From Listeria cossartiae subsp. cossartiae (GTDB lineage Bacteria; Bacillota; Bacilli; Lactobacillales; Listeriaceae), in assembly GCF_014224155.1 (NCBI RefSeq), contig NZ_JAASUI010000001.1:248001-312000 (forward strand): 64,000 nucleotides of DNA. The letters run 5' to 3'. Position numbers and translations under genes: made by a program. Below the pieces are notes generated by a model, which made no database searches, was not told the DNA's origin, and saw nothing but the letters and a program-made list of their open reading frames with translations. Shown here in pieces: positions 43,080 through 52,237 of the stretch (positions within the stretch are counted from its first letter, which is position 1; every line of letters begins with the position of its first letter).

Positions 43080-44367
43080 GTTTTAACTACTTATTATGAA
43101 ATGTAAATGCTGGTTATACAATTGATAAAACACCACGTAAAGTAAGTTTTAACTACTTATTATGAAATGTAAATCTGCAAATCCACGTCCGGAAAAAGGT
43201 GGATGGACTGTTTTAACTACTTATTATGAAATGTAAATTATTGTTCTGTAGGTGATGTTTTAAAGATGTTACGTTTTAACTACTTATTATGAAATGTAAA
43301 TATTAATCACTTATGTACCATCTTAAGTTCAATAATGTTTTAACTACTTATTATGAAATGTAAATATGCTTTCAATTTGGTTCAAAATCTTAGAAGGTGA
43401 ATTGTTTTAACTACTTATTATGAAATGTAAATCTCGATAAGATTGTGGAAGCAATATTTAAAGTTGCTGTTTTAACTACTTATTATGAAATGTAAATTTT
43501 CATTTTAATTATACTCCGTGTTATAATGTTAAGTTTTAACTACTTATTATGAAATGTAAATTTTTTAGCACGAACTGTACCATCTGGTGTAACAATGTTT
43601 TAACTACTTATTATGAAATGTAAATTAAAAATAAGAATCCCTCTACAAAGCCATTCTCAGGTTTTAACTACTTATTATGAAATGTAAATACCAGTGACCG
43701 CAAAGAAGGGCCAATGGAGCTGTGTTTTAACTACTTATTATGAAATGTAAATTTAGTATCTAATTCGTGTTAATATTTTTTTAAAGGCGTTTTAACTACT
43801 TATTATGAAATGTAAATTCGATTTAAACGCATTTACAAATGTCTCTTTTAATCGTTTTAACTACTTATTATGAAATGTAAATAAACTTGAAAACAAACGA
43901 CTATCAAATGCTATATCTTGTTTTAACTACTTATTATGAAATGTAAATACATTATAAACACTAGATGCTACAAAGTCTATGAAGTTTTAACTACTTATTA
44001 TGAAATGTAAATATAGAATTATCGCAATTGTGGGTAATTCGGCGGAATGTTTTAACTACTTATTATGAAATGTAAATTTTCAAAATACTAAACGCTCGCG
44101 ACTACGGCATACCGTTTTAACTACTTATTATGAAATGTAAATTCTTCTAAAACTAATGTTGGTTCTAAATTAGAGTCTGTTTTAACTACGTATTATGAAA
44201 TGTAAATACAAGAAAGCCTAATCGCTTCATTTCTGAACTCAGTTTTAACTACTTATTATGAAATGTAAATCATGCTTCATCATTGCTTGTGTAAATGTAA
44301 ATCGACCAGGTACAGCAGCTTATCAGTGACCGAACCGGGTTTTAACTACTTATCATGAAACCATAAA
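43080..44367 (+). CRISPR. Type I-B CRISPR array, 20 repeats
   Basis: Nineteen 29-base repeats at 43080, 43146, 43210, 43273, 43337, 43404, 43469, 43533, 43597, 43661, 43724, 43789, 43854, 43920, 43984, 44049, 44114, 44179 and 44242, plus a degenerate terminal one at 44339. Repeats begin GTTTTAACTACTTATTATG and end AAATGTAAAT; the one at 44179 has one T to G change. Spacers are 34-38 bases. The last interval (44271-44338) is 68 bases and holds a repeat fragment TAAATGTAAAT at 44292-44302, so a repeat lost its 5' part here. Some spacers read as clean protein codons; for example the reverse of 43562-43596 gives IVTPDGTVRAK, as expected for phage genes. Confidence 0.96.
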
Positions 44368-44398
44368 CTTCCTCTCAACATTCAAACTCCAAAAATAA

Positions 44399-44428
44399 AA
44401 AAGACCTGGACCCCAATCCAAGTCTTTT
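44399..44428 (-). terminator. Terminator of the DUF1304 gene
   Basis: AAAAGACCTGGA / TCCAAGTCTTTT stem; on the minus strand followed by a T-rich run. Confidence 0.85.
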
Positions 44429-44438
44429 CCCATAACAC

Positions 44439-44807
44439 CTAAACCAACAAAACCACAACCAACGCCAAAACCGCCGGCAAGCCCTGTTTCACTAAAATTC
44501 CTTTAGAAGAAGTCAGCCCGCCAAACAGCGCTGCCACAACCACACAACTCAAAAAGAAAATCTGCACAGTTTCCGCCATTCCAGCTCCCGCGAAAAATAT
44601 TCCCCACACAAGCCCTGCCGCAAGAAAGCCATTATAAAGCCCTTGATTCGCAAACAGCGTCTGCACTTTCTTATTCGCAAGTAGTTCCTTCTCCACACCA
44701 AATGTCTTGGCTGCGAGTTTGGTATTGGCGAAAAACATTTCTAAAATCATTATGTAAATATGCTCGATCATTACGATGAAGGTTAAAATAAATGCTAAAA
44801 TGGCCAT
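44439..44807 (-). CDS. DUF1304 family membrane protein
   Basis: 122 residues with four hydrophobic segments, starting MAILAFILTFIVMIEHIYIMILEMFF. Features LFANQGLYNGFLAAGLVWG and KQGLPAVLALVVVLLV are the usual DUF1304 features. The function is unknown; relatives often sit near antibiotic or multidrug transporters, and here a DHA2 exporter lies divergent to it. The CRISPR array ends 70 bases beyond its stop. Confidence 0.88.
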   Translation of the reverse strand: MAILAFILTFIVMIEHIYIMILEMFFANTKLAAKTFGVEKELLANKKVQTLFANQGLYNGFLAAGLVWGIFFAGAGMAETVQIFFLSCVVVAALFGGLTSSKGILVKQGLPAVLALVVVLLV

Positions 44808-44879
44808 GAAAAATCCCTCTTTTCTACTTCGAAGTATAGCATAGCTTGTAAATTTTTCGTAAAAATAGAGCTTGAAACG

Positions 44880-44936
44880 TTGACTTATTGGTGAAATCTC
44901 CGTAATATCAAACGTAGACTACTTAATTTTTAGTCT
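44880..44936 (+). promoter_or_regulatory. Promoter and dyad operator of the exporter gene
   Basis: TTGACT (44880-44885), a 17-base spacer, TAATAT (44903-44908). AGACTA (44916-44921) and TAGTCT (44931-44936) form a dyad at the expected start of transcription. Confidence 0.6.
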
Positions 44937-44953
44937 GAAAAGGGGGAAACTAT

Positions 44954-46369
44954 ATGCAACAAGAAGCAACAGGTGGGCAGAAAATTCGGCCGATACCGAT
45001 TATTGCCTCATTTTTGATGGCGGGGTTCATTGGGCTATTCAGTGAAACTGCTCTTAACATGGCGCTTAGTGATTTGATTCAGGTGTTTGATATTAGTTCA
45101 GCGACAGTGCAGTGGCTTACGACAGGTTATTTGCTAACGCTTGGAATATTAGTACCGATTTCGGGATTACTTTTACAATGGTTTACGACACGAGGATTAT
45201 TTTTTACAGCAGTGAGTTTTTCGATTGCTGGTACGCTGATTGCGGCGCTTTCGCCAACGTTTGCGATGTTAATGATTGGGCGTATAGTGCAAGCAGTAGG
45301 TACGGCGCTATTACTACCATTAATGTTTAATACGATTTTACTGATTTTCCCAGAGCATAAACGTGGCTCGGCAATGGGGATGATCGGGCTGGTAATTATG
45401 TTTGCACCAGCAGTTGGTCCGACAATCTCAGGACTAATTTTAGAAAACTTGACTTGGAACTGGATTTTCTGGATTTCCTTGCCATTCCTTATTATTGCGT
45501 TATTATTCGGAATGAAATTTATGCAAAATGTTTCGGTTGTTACGAAGCCGAAAATTGATATTTTATCGATTATTCTTTCGACGCTAGGTTTTGGTGGAGT
45601 TGTATTTGCCTTTAGTAGTGCGGGAGAAAGTGGTTGGGGAAGCGCGACGGTATTAGTTTCAATTATCGTTGGTGGACTTGCACTTGGGCTCTTTGTTTGG
45701 CGCCAACTAACAATGGAAAAACCTTTAATGGACTTGAAAGTATTCAAATACCCAATGTTCACATTAGGACTTATTTTAGTATTTATCAGCTTTATGATGA
45801 TTCTTTCGACGATGATTTTACTACCGCTATACTTGCAAAATAGTTTAGCGCTCGCGGCATTTTCGGCGGGATTAGTATTACTTCCGGGTGGGGTGCTGAA
45901 TGGTTTAATGTCACCATTTACTGGGCGTTTGTTCGATGCATACGGCCCGCGCGCACTTGTTATCCCAGGGTTTATCGTAGCGGTTGTGGCACTATTTTTC
46001 TTAACGAGAATAGAAGTTGGAACATCTGCATTAACCATCATCGTGCTTCATTCGGTGTTAATGATTGGGATTTCGATGGTCATGATGCCAGCACAAACAA
46101 ACGGATTAAACCAATTGCCACCAAAATTATATCCTGATGGCACGGCGATTATGAACACGTTGCAACAAGTTTCCGGTGCGATTGGAACAGCTGTTGCGAT
46201 TACGATCATGTCAGCTGGACAAAAAGCTTATATGGAAACGGCGCAGGGGATGGGACCTGAACAAATGGTTGCTTCACTGACGGCCGGAATTCAAAATGCC
46301 TTTGTCTTTGGGCTAATTATGGCTTGTATTGGTCTTCTGTGTTCATTATTTATTCGGAGAGCTAAATAA
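44954..46369 (+). CDS. Multidrug efflux MFS transporter, DHA2 family
   Basis: 471 residues with about fourteen membrane helices. Signature motifs are present: WLTTGYLLTLGILVPISG (motif A region), GRIVQAVGTALLLPLMFNTI, and GLVIMFAPAVGPTISGLILENLTWNWIFW (motif C-like antiporter region). Such LmrB/EmrB-type pumps expel drugs or toxic compounds using the proton gradient. The RBS is AAGGGGGAAA. A dyad at the promoter indicates a dedicated repressor; no TetR gene is adjacent. Confidence 0.9.
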   Translation: MQQEATGGQKIRPIPIIASFLMAGFIGLFSETALNMALSDLIQVFDISSATVQWLTTGYLLTLGILVPISGLLLQWFTTRGLFFTAVSFSIAGTLIAALSPTFAMLMIGRIVQAVGTALLLPLMFNTILLIFPEHKRGSAMGMIGLVIMFAPAVGPTISGLILENLTWNWIFWISLPFLIIALLFGMKFMQNVSVVTKPKIDILSIILSTLGFGGVVFAFSSAGESGWGSATVLVSIIVGGLALGLFVWRQLTMEKPLMDLKVFKYPMFTLGLILVFISFMMILSTMILLPLYLQNSLALAAFSAGLVLLPGGVLNGLMSPFTGRLFDAYGPRALVIPGFIVAVVALFFLTRIEVGTSALTIIVLHSVLMIGISMVMMPAQTNGLNQLPPKLYPDGTAIMNTLQQVSGAIGTAVAITIMSAGQKAYMETAQGMGPEQMVASLTAGIQNAFVFGLIMACIGLLCSLFIRRAK

Positions 46370-46376
46370 TAAAGCG

Positions 46377-46411
46377 AAGAGAACTTCTCGTAATGAGAGG
46401 TTCTTTTTTTG
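46377..46411 (+). terminator. Terminator after the exporter gene
   Basis: AGAGAACTTCTC / GAGAGGTTCT stem around GTAAT, then a T run. Confidence 0.8.
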
Positions 46412-46500
46412 TTTTGACAAATGGATTCTGAGTGGTTAAAATGATAGTAAATATAGTTTATAAAGTTTATTTAATAACTTTACGAATGGAGCGGTTGATG

Positions 46501-47505
46501 ATGGCAATTCCTCGTGATTTAAAAGAATTGAATAAGAAAAATATCAAGTCGATTTTACGGCAACAAGGCGCGATGACGAAAGCGGAAATCGCTGAAGTGA
46601 CTGGGCTTAGCGTGGTTACGGTGAATAAGTTGATTCGTGATTTAGCGGAAAATGAAGAAATTTTAGAACAAGATAGTTCGGTTGTGACTGGCGGAAGAAG
46701 AGCTGTTTCGTATGAAATTAATCCTAATTTTCAGCAAGTGTTGGTTATTAGTTTGCAAGAAAAGTGGAAGAAAATTACTTATTCTTTTTCGGTCTATAAT
46801 TTGCTTGGTGAGCCGGAGTTTGTGGAGGACATGTCTGGGGAGGATTTGGATATTAATGCGCTGAAACGGAATACGAAAGATCTTGTTTGCGCTTTTCCGA
46901 AGATTTCTTGTGTTGTGATTGGGGTGCCGGGAATTGAGATTGGCGGCAAGTTGCGTGCGATGGACTTTCCGCTACTTTTAAATGTGCAATTGCGGGAGAC
47001 TCTGGAGGCGGAAGTGAATTTGCCGGTGTTGGTTGAGACGGATACGAATGCGGCAATTTTAGGGTATAAAAATCGACCGGTTAAAGAGGACAATATTGTG
47101 GGGCTTTATTATCCGGAACGTTTTCCACCGGGTGCGGGGCTCTTGATGAATGGCGAGATTTTGAAAGGGCAAAATGGGCTGGCTGGTGAGATTAAGCATA
47201 TGCCGCTTCAGGTGGACTGGGATAATTTTGATTTTTCGGTGGATGAGATTAAATCGCATATTCGTAAAATGGTGCTGCTCGCGATGAGTTTTTATGATCC
47301 GGAAACGATTGTGCTCTATACAAATTTTTATTTTGGGCAGAAGGACTTCACCGAGGAACTGACGGAAGAATTAAAGCAAGTTTATCCATATGCGGTTTTG
47401 CCGGAGATTGTGTTGTCGCGTAAGTTTACGACGGATTATCGGATTGGGCTTTTGGCGTTTGGGATTGATTATTTGGAGAATAATATGACGGATTGGCGGA
47501 TATAA
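46501..47505 (+). CDS. ROK-family (NagC/XylR-like) transcriptional regulator
   Basis: 334 residues from ATG 46501, 9 bases after GGAG; ATG 46498 is possible. The N-terminal winged HTH is DLKELNKKNIKSILRQQGAMTKAEIAEVTGLSVVTVNKLIRDLAE. The ROK part keeps CVVIGVPGIEI and the DTNAAILGY segment but lacks a clear ROK zinc Cys cluster and a strong sugar-kinase core, so it is a regulator and not a kinase. It converges with a GH4 glucosidase gene and may control sugar use. Confidence 0.88.
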   Translation: MAIPRDLKELNKKNIKSILRQQGAMTKAEIAEVTGLSVVTVNKLIRDLAENEEILEQDSSVVTGGRRAVSYEINPNFQQVLVISLQEKWKKITYSFSVYNLLGEPEFVEDMSGEDLDINALKRNTKDLVCAFPKISCVVIGVPGIEIGGKLRAMDFPLLLNVQLRETLEAEVNLPVLVETDTNAAILGYKNRPVKEDNIVGLYYPERFPPGAGLLMNGEILKGQNGLAGEIKHMPLQVDWDNFDFSVDEIKSHIRKMVLLAMSFYDPETIVLYTNFYFGQKDFTEELTEELKQVYPYAVLPEIVLSRKFTTDYRIGLLAFGIDYLENNMTDWRI

Positions 47506-47534
47506 AAAAAGAGCCCTTTGACAGGCTCTTTTTT
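47505..47534. terminator. Bidirectional terminator
   Basis: AAAAAAGAGCC / GGCTCTTTTTT stem shared by the ROK gene and the convergent GH4 gene. Confidence 0.85.
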
Positions 47535-47536
47535 AC

Positions 47537-48853
47537 TTATTTAAAGAAATTCGGTAAATACTCTTTATGCGCTTCTAACATTTCGTCAAGAATCTCACGA
47601 GCTACAGATTCGCTTGGAGTTAGTGGGTTGATTGTCATTGCGAAAAGGGCTTTGTCGTAATCTCCAGTAACTGCTGCTTCGGCTGTTAGGCGCTCGAACG
47701 TTTTGATTTCTTGGATGATGCCGTTGATCGCGATTGGAAGGCGTCCGCTTGCTAGTGGGATTGGGCCTTGGCGAGTGATAACACAGTTTGTTTCAACTGC
47801 GGAATCAGGGTCGATATCAAGGATGGCACCGTTGTTACGAGTATTAACGATTTGAATGTCGCGTTTGTCGTTGTAGATAGAGTTAATTAGGTTACATGCT
47901 GCTTCACTGTAGTAAGCGCCGCCGCGTTGTTCTAATTGTTTTGGTTTTTCAGCAAGTTCTTCTTGTTTGTAAAGCTCGAATAATTCCGCTTCTACTTTTT
48001 TAACAACTTCTGCACGAGTACCATGTTCTGCGTATGCGCGAGCTTGGTCTTCCAGTTGTTGTTTTGTTTGCCAGTAGTAGCGTAAGTAGTCGATTGGAAT
48101 CATGTTAAGTGTACGTAAGAATGTTTTGTCCCAGCCAGTTGCGTTGATGTTTTTAAGGCTTGAGCCAGCTTCATCTTCTGTCATTTTGAAAACAACGTCT
48201 TTTGTTACGTCTTTGCCATTGTGATAAACAGTTTTCGCGAATACCATGTGGTTTAGACCAACGAATTCTACATAAATTTCAGAAACGTCTACGCCTAGAG
48301 TTTCAGCGATATTACGTTCGATGCCGATAGGGCCGTTACATAAGCCGACAACTTTCTTTTGGTTACTGTAACGAAGAACTGCTTCTGTTACCATTCCTGC
48401 TGGGTTAGCAAAGTTGATTAACCAAGCATCTGGGCAAAGGCGTTCCATATCTTTACAAATATCTAAAATAACTGGGATTGTGCGAAGTCCTTTGAACATG
48501 CCGCCTGGTCCGTTTGTTTCTTGACCAACTACGCCATATGAATTCGGGATGCGTTCGTCTTTCACACGTGCATCTAGTAAACCTACACGTAATTGTGTTG
48601 TTACGAAATCAGCGTCTTTAAGTGCTTCTTCGCGGTCTAGTGTTAAATGGATTTCCATGTTAACGCCAGCTTTTTTCACCATACGTTTTGCTAAATTACC
48701 AACGATTTCTAATTTTTCACGACCAGCTTCTACGTCTACTAACCATAGTTCACGAACTGGTAATTCGTCTTGTCGTTTAATAAATCCTTCGATTAGTTCG
48801 GGTGTATAACTTGATCCGCCACCAATAGTCGCGATTTTAATACCTTTAGTCAT
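47537..48853 (-). CDS. 6-phospho-beta-glucosidase, GH4 family
   Basis: 438 residues. GH4 enzymes use NAD+ and a metal ion to cleave phosphorylated glucosides. The Rossmann start KIATIGGGSSYTPELIEGF, the metal-ligand Cys in GLCNGPIG, the His in VGLNHMVFAKTVY, and the NPAGMVTEAV region match CelF/LicH-type enzymes. There is no PTS gene beside it, so substrate must come from elsewhere. The start has TTGGAGGTATAAATA in front. Confidence 0.93.
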   Translation of the reverse strand: MTKGIKIATIGGGSSYTPELIEGFIKRQDELPVRELWLVDVEAGREKLEIVGNLAKRMVKKAGVNMEIHLTLDREEALKDADFVTTQLRVGLLDARVKDERIPNSYGVVGQETNGPGGMFKGLRTIPVILDICKDMERLCPDAWLINFANPAGMVTEAVLRYSNQKKVVGLCNGPIGIERNIAETLGVDVSEIYVEFVGLNHMVFAKTVYHNGKDVTKDVVFKMTEDEAGSSLKNINATGWDKTFLRTLNMIPIDYLRYYWQTKQQLEDQARAYAEHGTRAEVVKKVEAELFELYKQEELAEKPKQLEQRGGAYYSEAACNLINSIYNDKRDIQIVNTRNNGAILDIDPDSAVETNCVITRQGPIPLASGRLPIAINGIIQEIKTFERLTAEAAVTGDYDKALFAMTINPLTPSESVAREILDEMLEAHKEYLPNFFK

Positions 48854-49054
48854 TATTTATACCTCCAAGGATATTTTTTTGAAAAGGCTTACTTATTTGG
48901 TATCACCTTTTCTTCTCACAGTTATAGTATAGGAATTTTATGGAGAAATAGCTAGTATTTGGTTAGGTTTAGGTAAGGATTTTCTAAATAGGAACTTGTC
49001 ACATTTGAGTAACGAGGTGTTACATGGTAAAATAAAGCGAAAAGAGGTGCGGAA

Positions 49055-49807
49055 ATGCTTTTTTTGGATAAAAATTTGGAATTAAATGATACGGAATTAG
49101 ATATTTATAATTATATTGTGGCGAATTTAGATAAAGTTGTGTATATGCGGATTCGTGATTTGGCGACGGAAGCGCATGTGAGTACGACAACGATTCTGCG
49201 TTTTTGCCGAAAATTTGGGTGTAATGGTTTTTCGGAGTTTCGCGTGAAGTTGCAGCTTTATTTGGAAGAGCAGAAGTTGGCGCAAATTGATATGGCGGAT
49301 GAAACGACTTATATTGATTTTCTGAAACGGACGGCGCAACCGGAGTTTAAAGCGCAAATTCAAAACGCAGTGGAAATCCTCCGTGACCGCGAACTTGTTT
49401 TATTTGCTGGGGTGGGTTCGTCGGGCGTAATTGCTGAATATGGCGCGATTTATTTTTCGTCATTATTTACGCTGGCGCTACATATTGAAGATCCGCTTAA
49501 CCACCCGTTTTACCATTTATCAAGCAAATTATCCGATAAAATCTGCATGATTGCGATTTCGGTGGAAGGGGAAAATGAAGACATCATTCGCTACATTCAC
49601 CAACTGAAAGCGCAAAATTGTAAAGTAATTTCGATTACAAATAGTGCGAAATCAACTATTGCAAGGCTATCTGACGCGAACATCGCTTATTATATTAATA
49701 AGGAAATGTATCAAGAAGCGAATATCACGTCCCAACTACCGGCGCTATATACAATTGAAAATATTGCCCGGGAAATAAGAACGCAAATTGATAAAGAAAA
49801 AATGTAA
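49055..49807 (+). CDS. RpiR family transcriptional regulator
   Basis: 250 residues. N-terminal HTH_6 (LNDTELDIYNYIVANLDKVVYMRIRDLATEAHVSTTTILRFCRKFGCNGFSEFRVKLQLYL) and a C-terminal SIS sugar-phosphate-binding domain (VLFAGVGSSGVIAEYGAIYFSSL). It is divergent from the GH4 gene with a 200-base gap, so it likely controls the glucosidase in response to a sugar phosphate. A terminator follows. Confidence 0.92.
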   Translation: MLFLDKNLELNDTELDIYNYIVANLDKVVYMRIRDLATEAHVSTTTILRFCRKFGCNGFSEFRVKLQLYLEEQKLAQIDMADETTYIDFLKRTAQPEFKAQIQNAVEILRDRELVLFAGVGSSGVIAEYGAIYFSSLFTLALHIEDPLNHPFYHLSSKLSDKICMIAISVEGENEDIIRYIHQLKAQNCKVISITNSAKSTIARLSDANIAYYINKEMYQEANITSQLPALYTIENIAREIRTQIDKEKM

Positions 49808-49815
49808 AAAGCTAC

Positions 49816-49848
49816 GTTTTGCTTGGATTTCCGAGCAAAACTTTTTTT
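49816..49848 (+). terminator. Terminator after rpiR-type gene
   Basis: GTTTTGCTTGG / CCGAGCAAAAC stem with T7 run. Confidence 0.85.
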
Positions 49849-49913
49849 GTAACAAAATTGTCACTTACGAAGAATTTTTTAATTTGCTACGATAGTTCTT
49901 TGGAGGTGAAATT

Positions 49914-50357
49914 ATGTACAGTAATATGAAAGAGAAGGTCGTTTTTACACTTATTATGTGTTCTTTGATGATTTTATGCATGAGCTCTTATAATATCTTT
50001 CTTGAAAATGGTATTGGTACAGATTCTTTATTGATTGTTTTAAAAGCATTTGTCCCGTTTCTTTTTATTGGATTTTTATTAGACTTTTTTGTTGTCGGAA
50101 AAATTGTGTATCGTCTGCACGCCCTTTTGGTTAGTGAAGATGCTTCAAAATTTAAAAAGATCATTATGATGCAATTGTTGATGGTTACGTTTATGTGTGT
50201 ACTTATGTCAACGCTTAGCCTGATTGTAAACCAAGGCGAATGGAGTCATTTAGGCGTTCTTATTTTACGCAATTATTTTGTCGCTTTATTTTTGCAAATT
50301 TTTATCGTGTCACCGTTTGTGCGGTTAATTAGTCCGCGAATTTTTGCCCTTTTGTAA
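49914..50357 (+). CDS. DUF2798 family membrane protein
   Basis: 147 residues with four hydrophobic segments arranged as two similar halves. Each half resembles the short DUF2798 repeat (VVFTLIMCSLMILCMSSYNIFLENG and IIMMQLLMVTFMCVLMSTLSLIVNQG). The function is unknown. ATG behind TGGAGGTGAAATT. It ends in a bidirectional terminator. Confidence 0.8.
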   Translation: MYSNMKEKVVFTLIMCSLMILCMSSYNIFLENGIGTDSLLIVLKAFVPFLFIGFLLDFFVVGKIVYRLHALLVSEDASKFKKIIMMQLLMVTFMCVLMSTLSLIVNQGEWSHLGVLILRNYFVALFLQIFIVSPFVRLISPRIFALL

Positions 50358-50360
50358 AAT

Positions 50361-50402
50361 GAAAAACGCTTAGTCGAGTTTAGGCCCGGCTAAGCGTTTT
50401 CT
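50361..50402. terminator. Bidirectional terminator
   Basis: Perfect 11-bp stem AAAACGCTTAG / CTAAGCGTTTT (50363-50373, 50390-50400) with a 16-base loop. Confidence 0.85.
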
Positions 50403-52063
50403 TATTTTTGTTTGGCGTTATAAGCATCGAGTGCGTCTTCCACGGTTTTCTTCGTGTAGCCGTTATCGATAATGTAGCCAAGATCGTGTTTTCTAAAGCT
50501 TGTTTTCAAATGGTCGATGAGGTCGGCGAAGTAATATTCAATGCCTTTATCGTCGAGCCATTTTAGCAAGTCTTTCATTGATTCTGTTGAGGTTGTGTCG
50601 ATATTAATAATCGCGCTTGCCTCAAAAATAACTAATTTTGTATCCTCTTGGACAGCTTCTTTTAAACCGTCTGCGAATTTATTAAAGTTACCGAAGAAAA
50701 GAGAAGCGCTATAACGATAAATGACGACATTTGGAATTGGTTTTGCTTCTGGTTTACGTTTTAAGTCGAAATAACCGTGGCGGCCTTCGATTACGCCAAG
50801 AATCGCAATTGGTGATTTCATCGAACGACTTACTACGTTAATGAATGATAGGAAAATTCCAAGTAATACCCCGAAAATTACGCCAACTAAAAGGGTTCCA
50901 AGTGCTGCAACAATCCAAACAGTTGCTTCACGACGAGAAACGCGGAACAATCCTTTTAACACATCCACATCAATAATTCCAACTAACGCAGCAAACACGA
51001 TACCGGAAAGAACTGGTTGTGGCATATAGTAAAGCAAGCCACTTAGGAAGGCAACGATGAGCGCGATAATGACTGCGGCAACAATCGACACCATTTGTGT
51101 TTTACCACGGAATTGTTCGTTAGCAGCAGTTCTTGATACGCTGGCACTGGCAGGAGAACATCCAGAAAATGCAGCAACAAAATTGGAAATACCGTAAGCA
51201 AATAGTTCGCGGTTGTCATCGATTGTATACTTGTTACGCATCGCAAAACTTTCACTTGGTAAAAGCGAACCGGCGAATGTAGCGATGGCACAGACGAGCC
51301 CGCCACCGATAGCGAGTGCCCATGAACTAGCGCCAAAATCCGGAAGCGCTAATGACGGGAAGCCAACAGGGATTTTACCAACGATATCCACATTATATTG
51401 ATCTAATTTGAAGAAATAAGCCGCCATCGTCCCGAGAATTAAAACAACGAGCGACATCGGGATTTTTGGAATAGCTTTTTTGCACGTAATAACGATAATA
51501 ATGGTTACGATACCCATAGCAAATGAAATCCAATTGGACTGGAAAAACTGGCCGAAAATAATGCCTAGACTAGAGAAGAAGCTATCTCCGCTTTCTTTTA
51601 GGCCCATTATCTTAGGGATTTGACCCATAATAATGGAAACACTAAGTCCAGAAATGAATCCACTAAGAACTGGGGCAGATATGTATTTTGCAAAACGTCC
51701 TAATTTTAATACGGAGAAAAGAACTAAAAACACGGCACAAAAGAATGCGAGAATCGGAGCGAGCGTAATGGCTTCTTTAGATCCAGCCGTAAGTCCAGCT
51801 GTTCCTAAAATAATTGATCCTGCGATTGCACTTGCCGTTGCATCAATCCCGAAAATAAGTTGTGGTGAGCTGGCAAAAATAACATAGGCAATTACCGGTA
51901 AAAATGACGCATATAAGCCATAAATAGGCGGTAGTCCTGCTACTTGTGCATAGCCCATTGCAACGGGAATTGTCAGTGCGGCAACACCAACTCCGGAAAT
52001 GACATCATTTCGTAAATAGGATATTTTATACCCATTTAGTGAAAGTAAGATGTGTTTAAACAT
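50402..52063 (-). CDS. SulP family anion transporter with STAS domain
   Basis: 553 residues. About eleven to twelve membrane helices, with the SulP signature GVGVAALTIPVAMGYAQVAGLPPIYGLYAS near the N-terminus, and a C-terminal cytoplasmic STAS domain from about residue 440 (PNVVIYRYSASLFFGNFNKFADGLKE, DTTSTESMKDLLKWL). SulP carriers move sulfate, bicarbonate, or dicarboxylates; the substrate is not clear from sequence. It has its own AAGGGAGGAAC site. Confidence 0.92.
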   Translation of the reverse strand: MFKHILLSLNGYKISYLRNDVISGVGVAALTIPVAMGYAQVAGLPPIYGLYASFLPVIAYVIFASSPQLIFGIDATASAIAGSIILGTAGLTAGSKEAITLAPILAFFCAVFLVLFSVLKLGRFAKYISAPVLSGFISGLSVSIIMGQIPKIMGLKESGDSFFSSLGIIFGQFFQSNWISFAMGIVTIIIVITCKKAIPKIPMSLVVLILGTMAAYFFKLDQYNVDIVGKIPVGFPSLALPDFGASSWALAIGGGLVCAIATFAGSLLPSESFAMRNKYTIDDNRELFAYGISNFVAAFSGCSPASASVSRTAANEQFRGKTQMVSIVAAVIIALIVAFLSGLLYYMPQPVLSGIVFAALVGIIDVDVLKGLFRVSRREATVWIVAALGTLLVGVIFGVLLGIFLSFINVVSRSMKSPIAILGVIEGRHGYFDLKRKPEAKPIPNVVIYRYSASLFFGNFNKFADGLKEAVQEDTKLVIFEASAIINIDTTSTESMKDLLKWLDDKGIEYYFADLIDHLKTSFRKHDLGYIIDNGYTKKTVEDALDAYNAKQK

Positions 52064-52195
52064 AAGTTCCTCCCTTGAAATGTATTTTTATTTCTTATTC
52101 TACAGCATTGCTACTTATTAATGAAATCTTATACTATTTACCCCGTTATTCGTTACGCCAATCCTCTTTTATGTGGATTTTTTCAACTTTTTCAA

Positions 52196-52237
52196 TGGAA
52201 AACCACGATTTCTTGATAGGAAATCGTGGCTTTTTTT
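52196..52237. terminator. Terminator, MerR gene and intergenic region
   Basis: CCACGATTT / AAATCGTGG stem flanked by A and T runs. The gap 52064-52195 holds nothing else that I can call. Confidence 0.8.

Noticed and set aside
46501..47505. ROK gene as a sugar kinase
   Set aside because: An N-terminal winged helix is present, and the kinase catalytic and zinc motifs are weak or absent.
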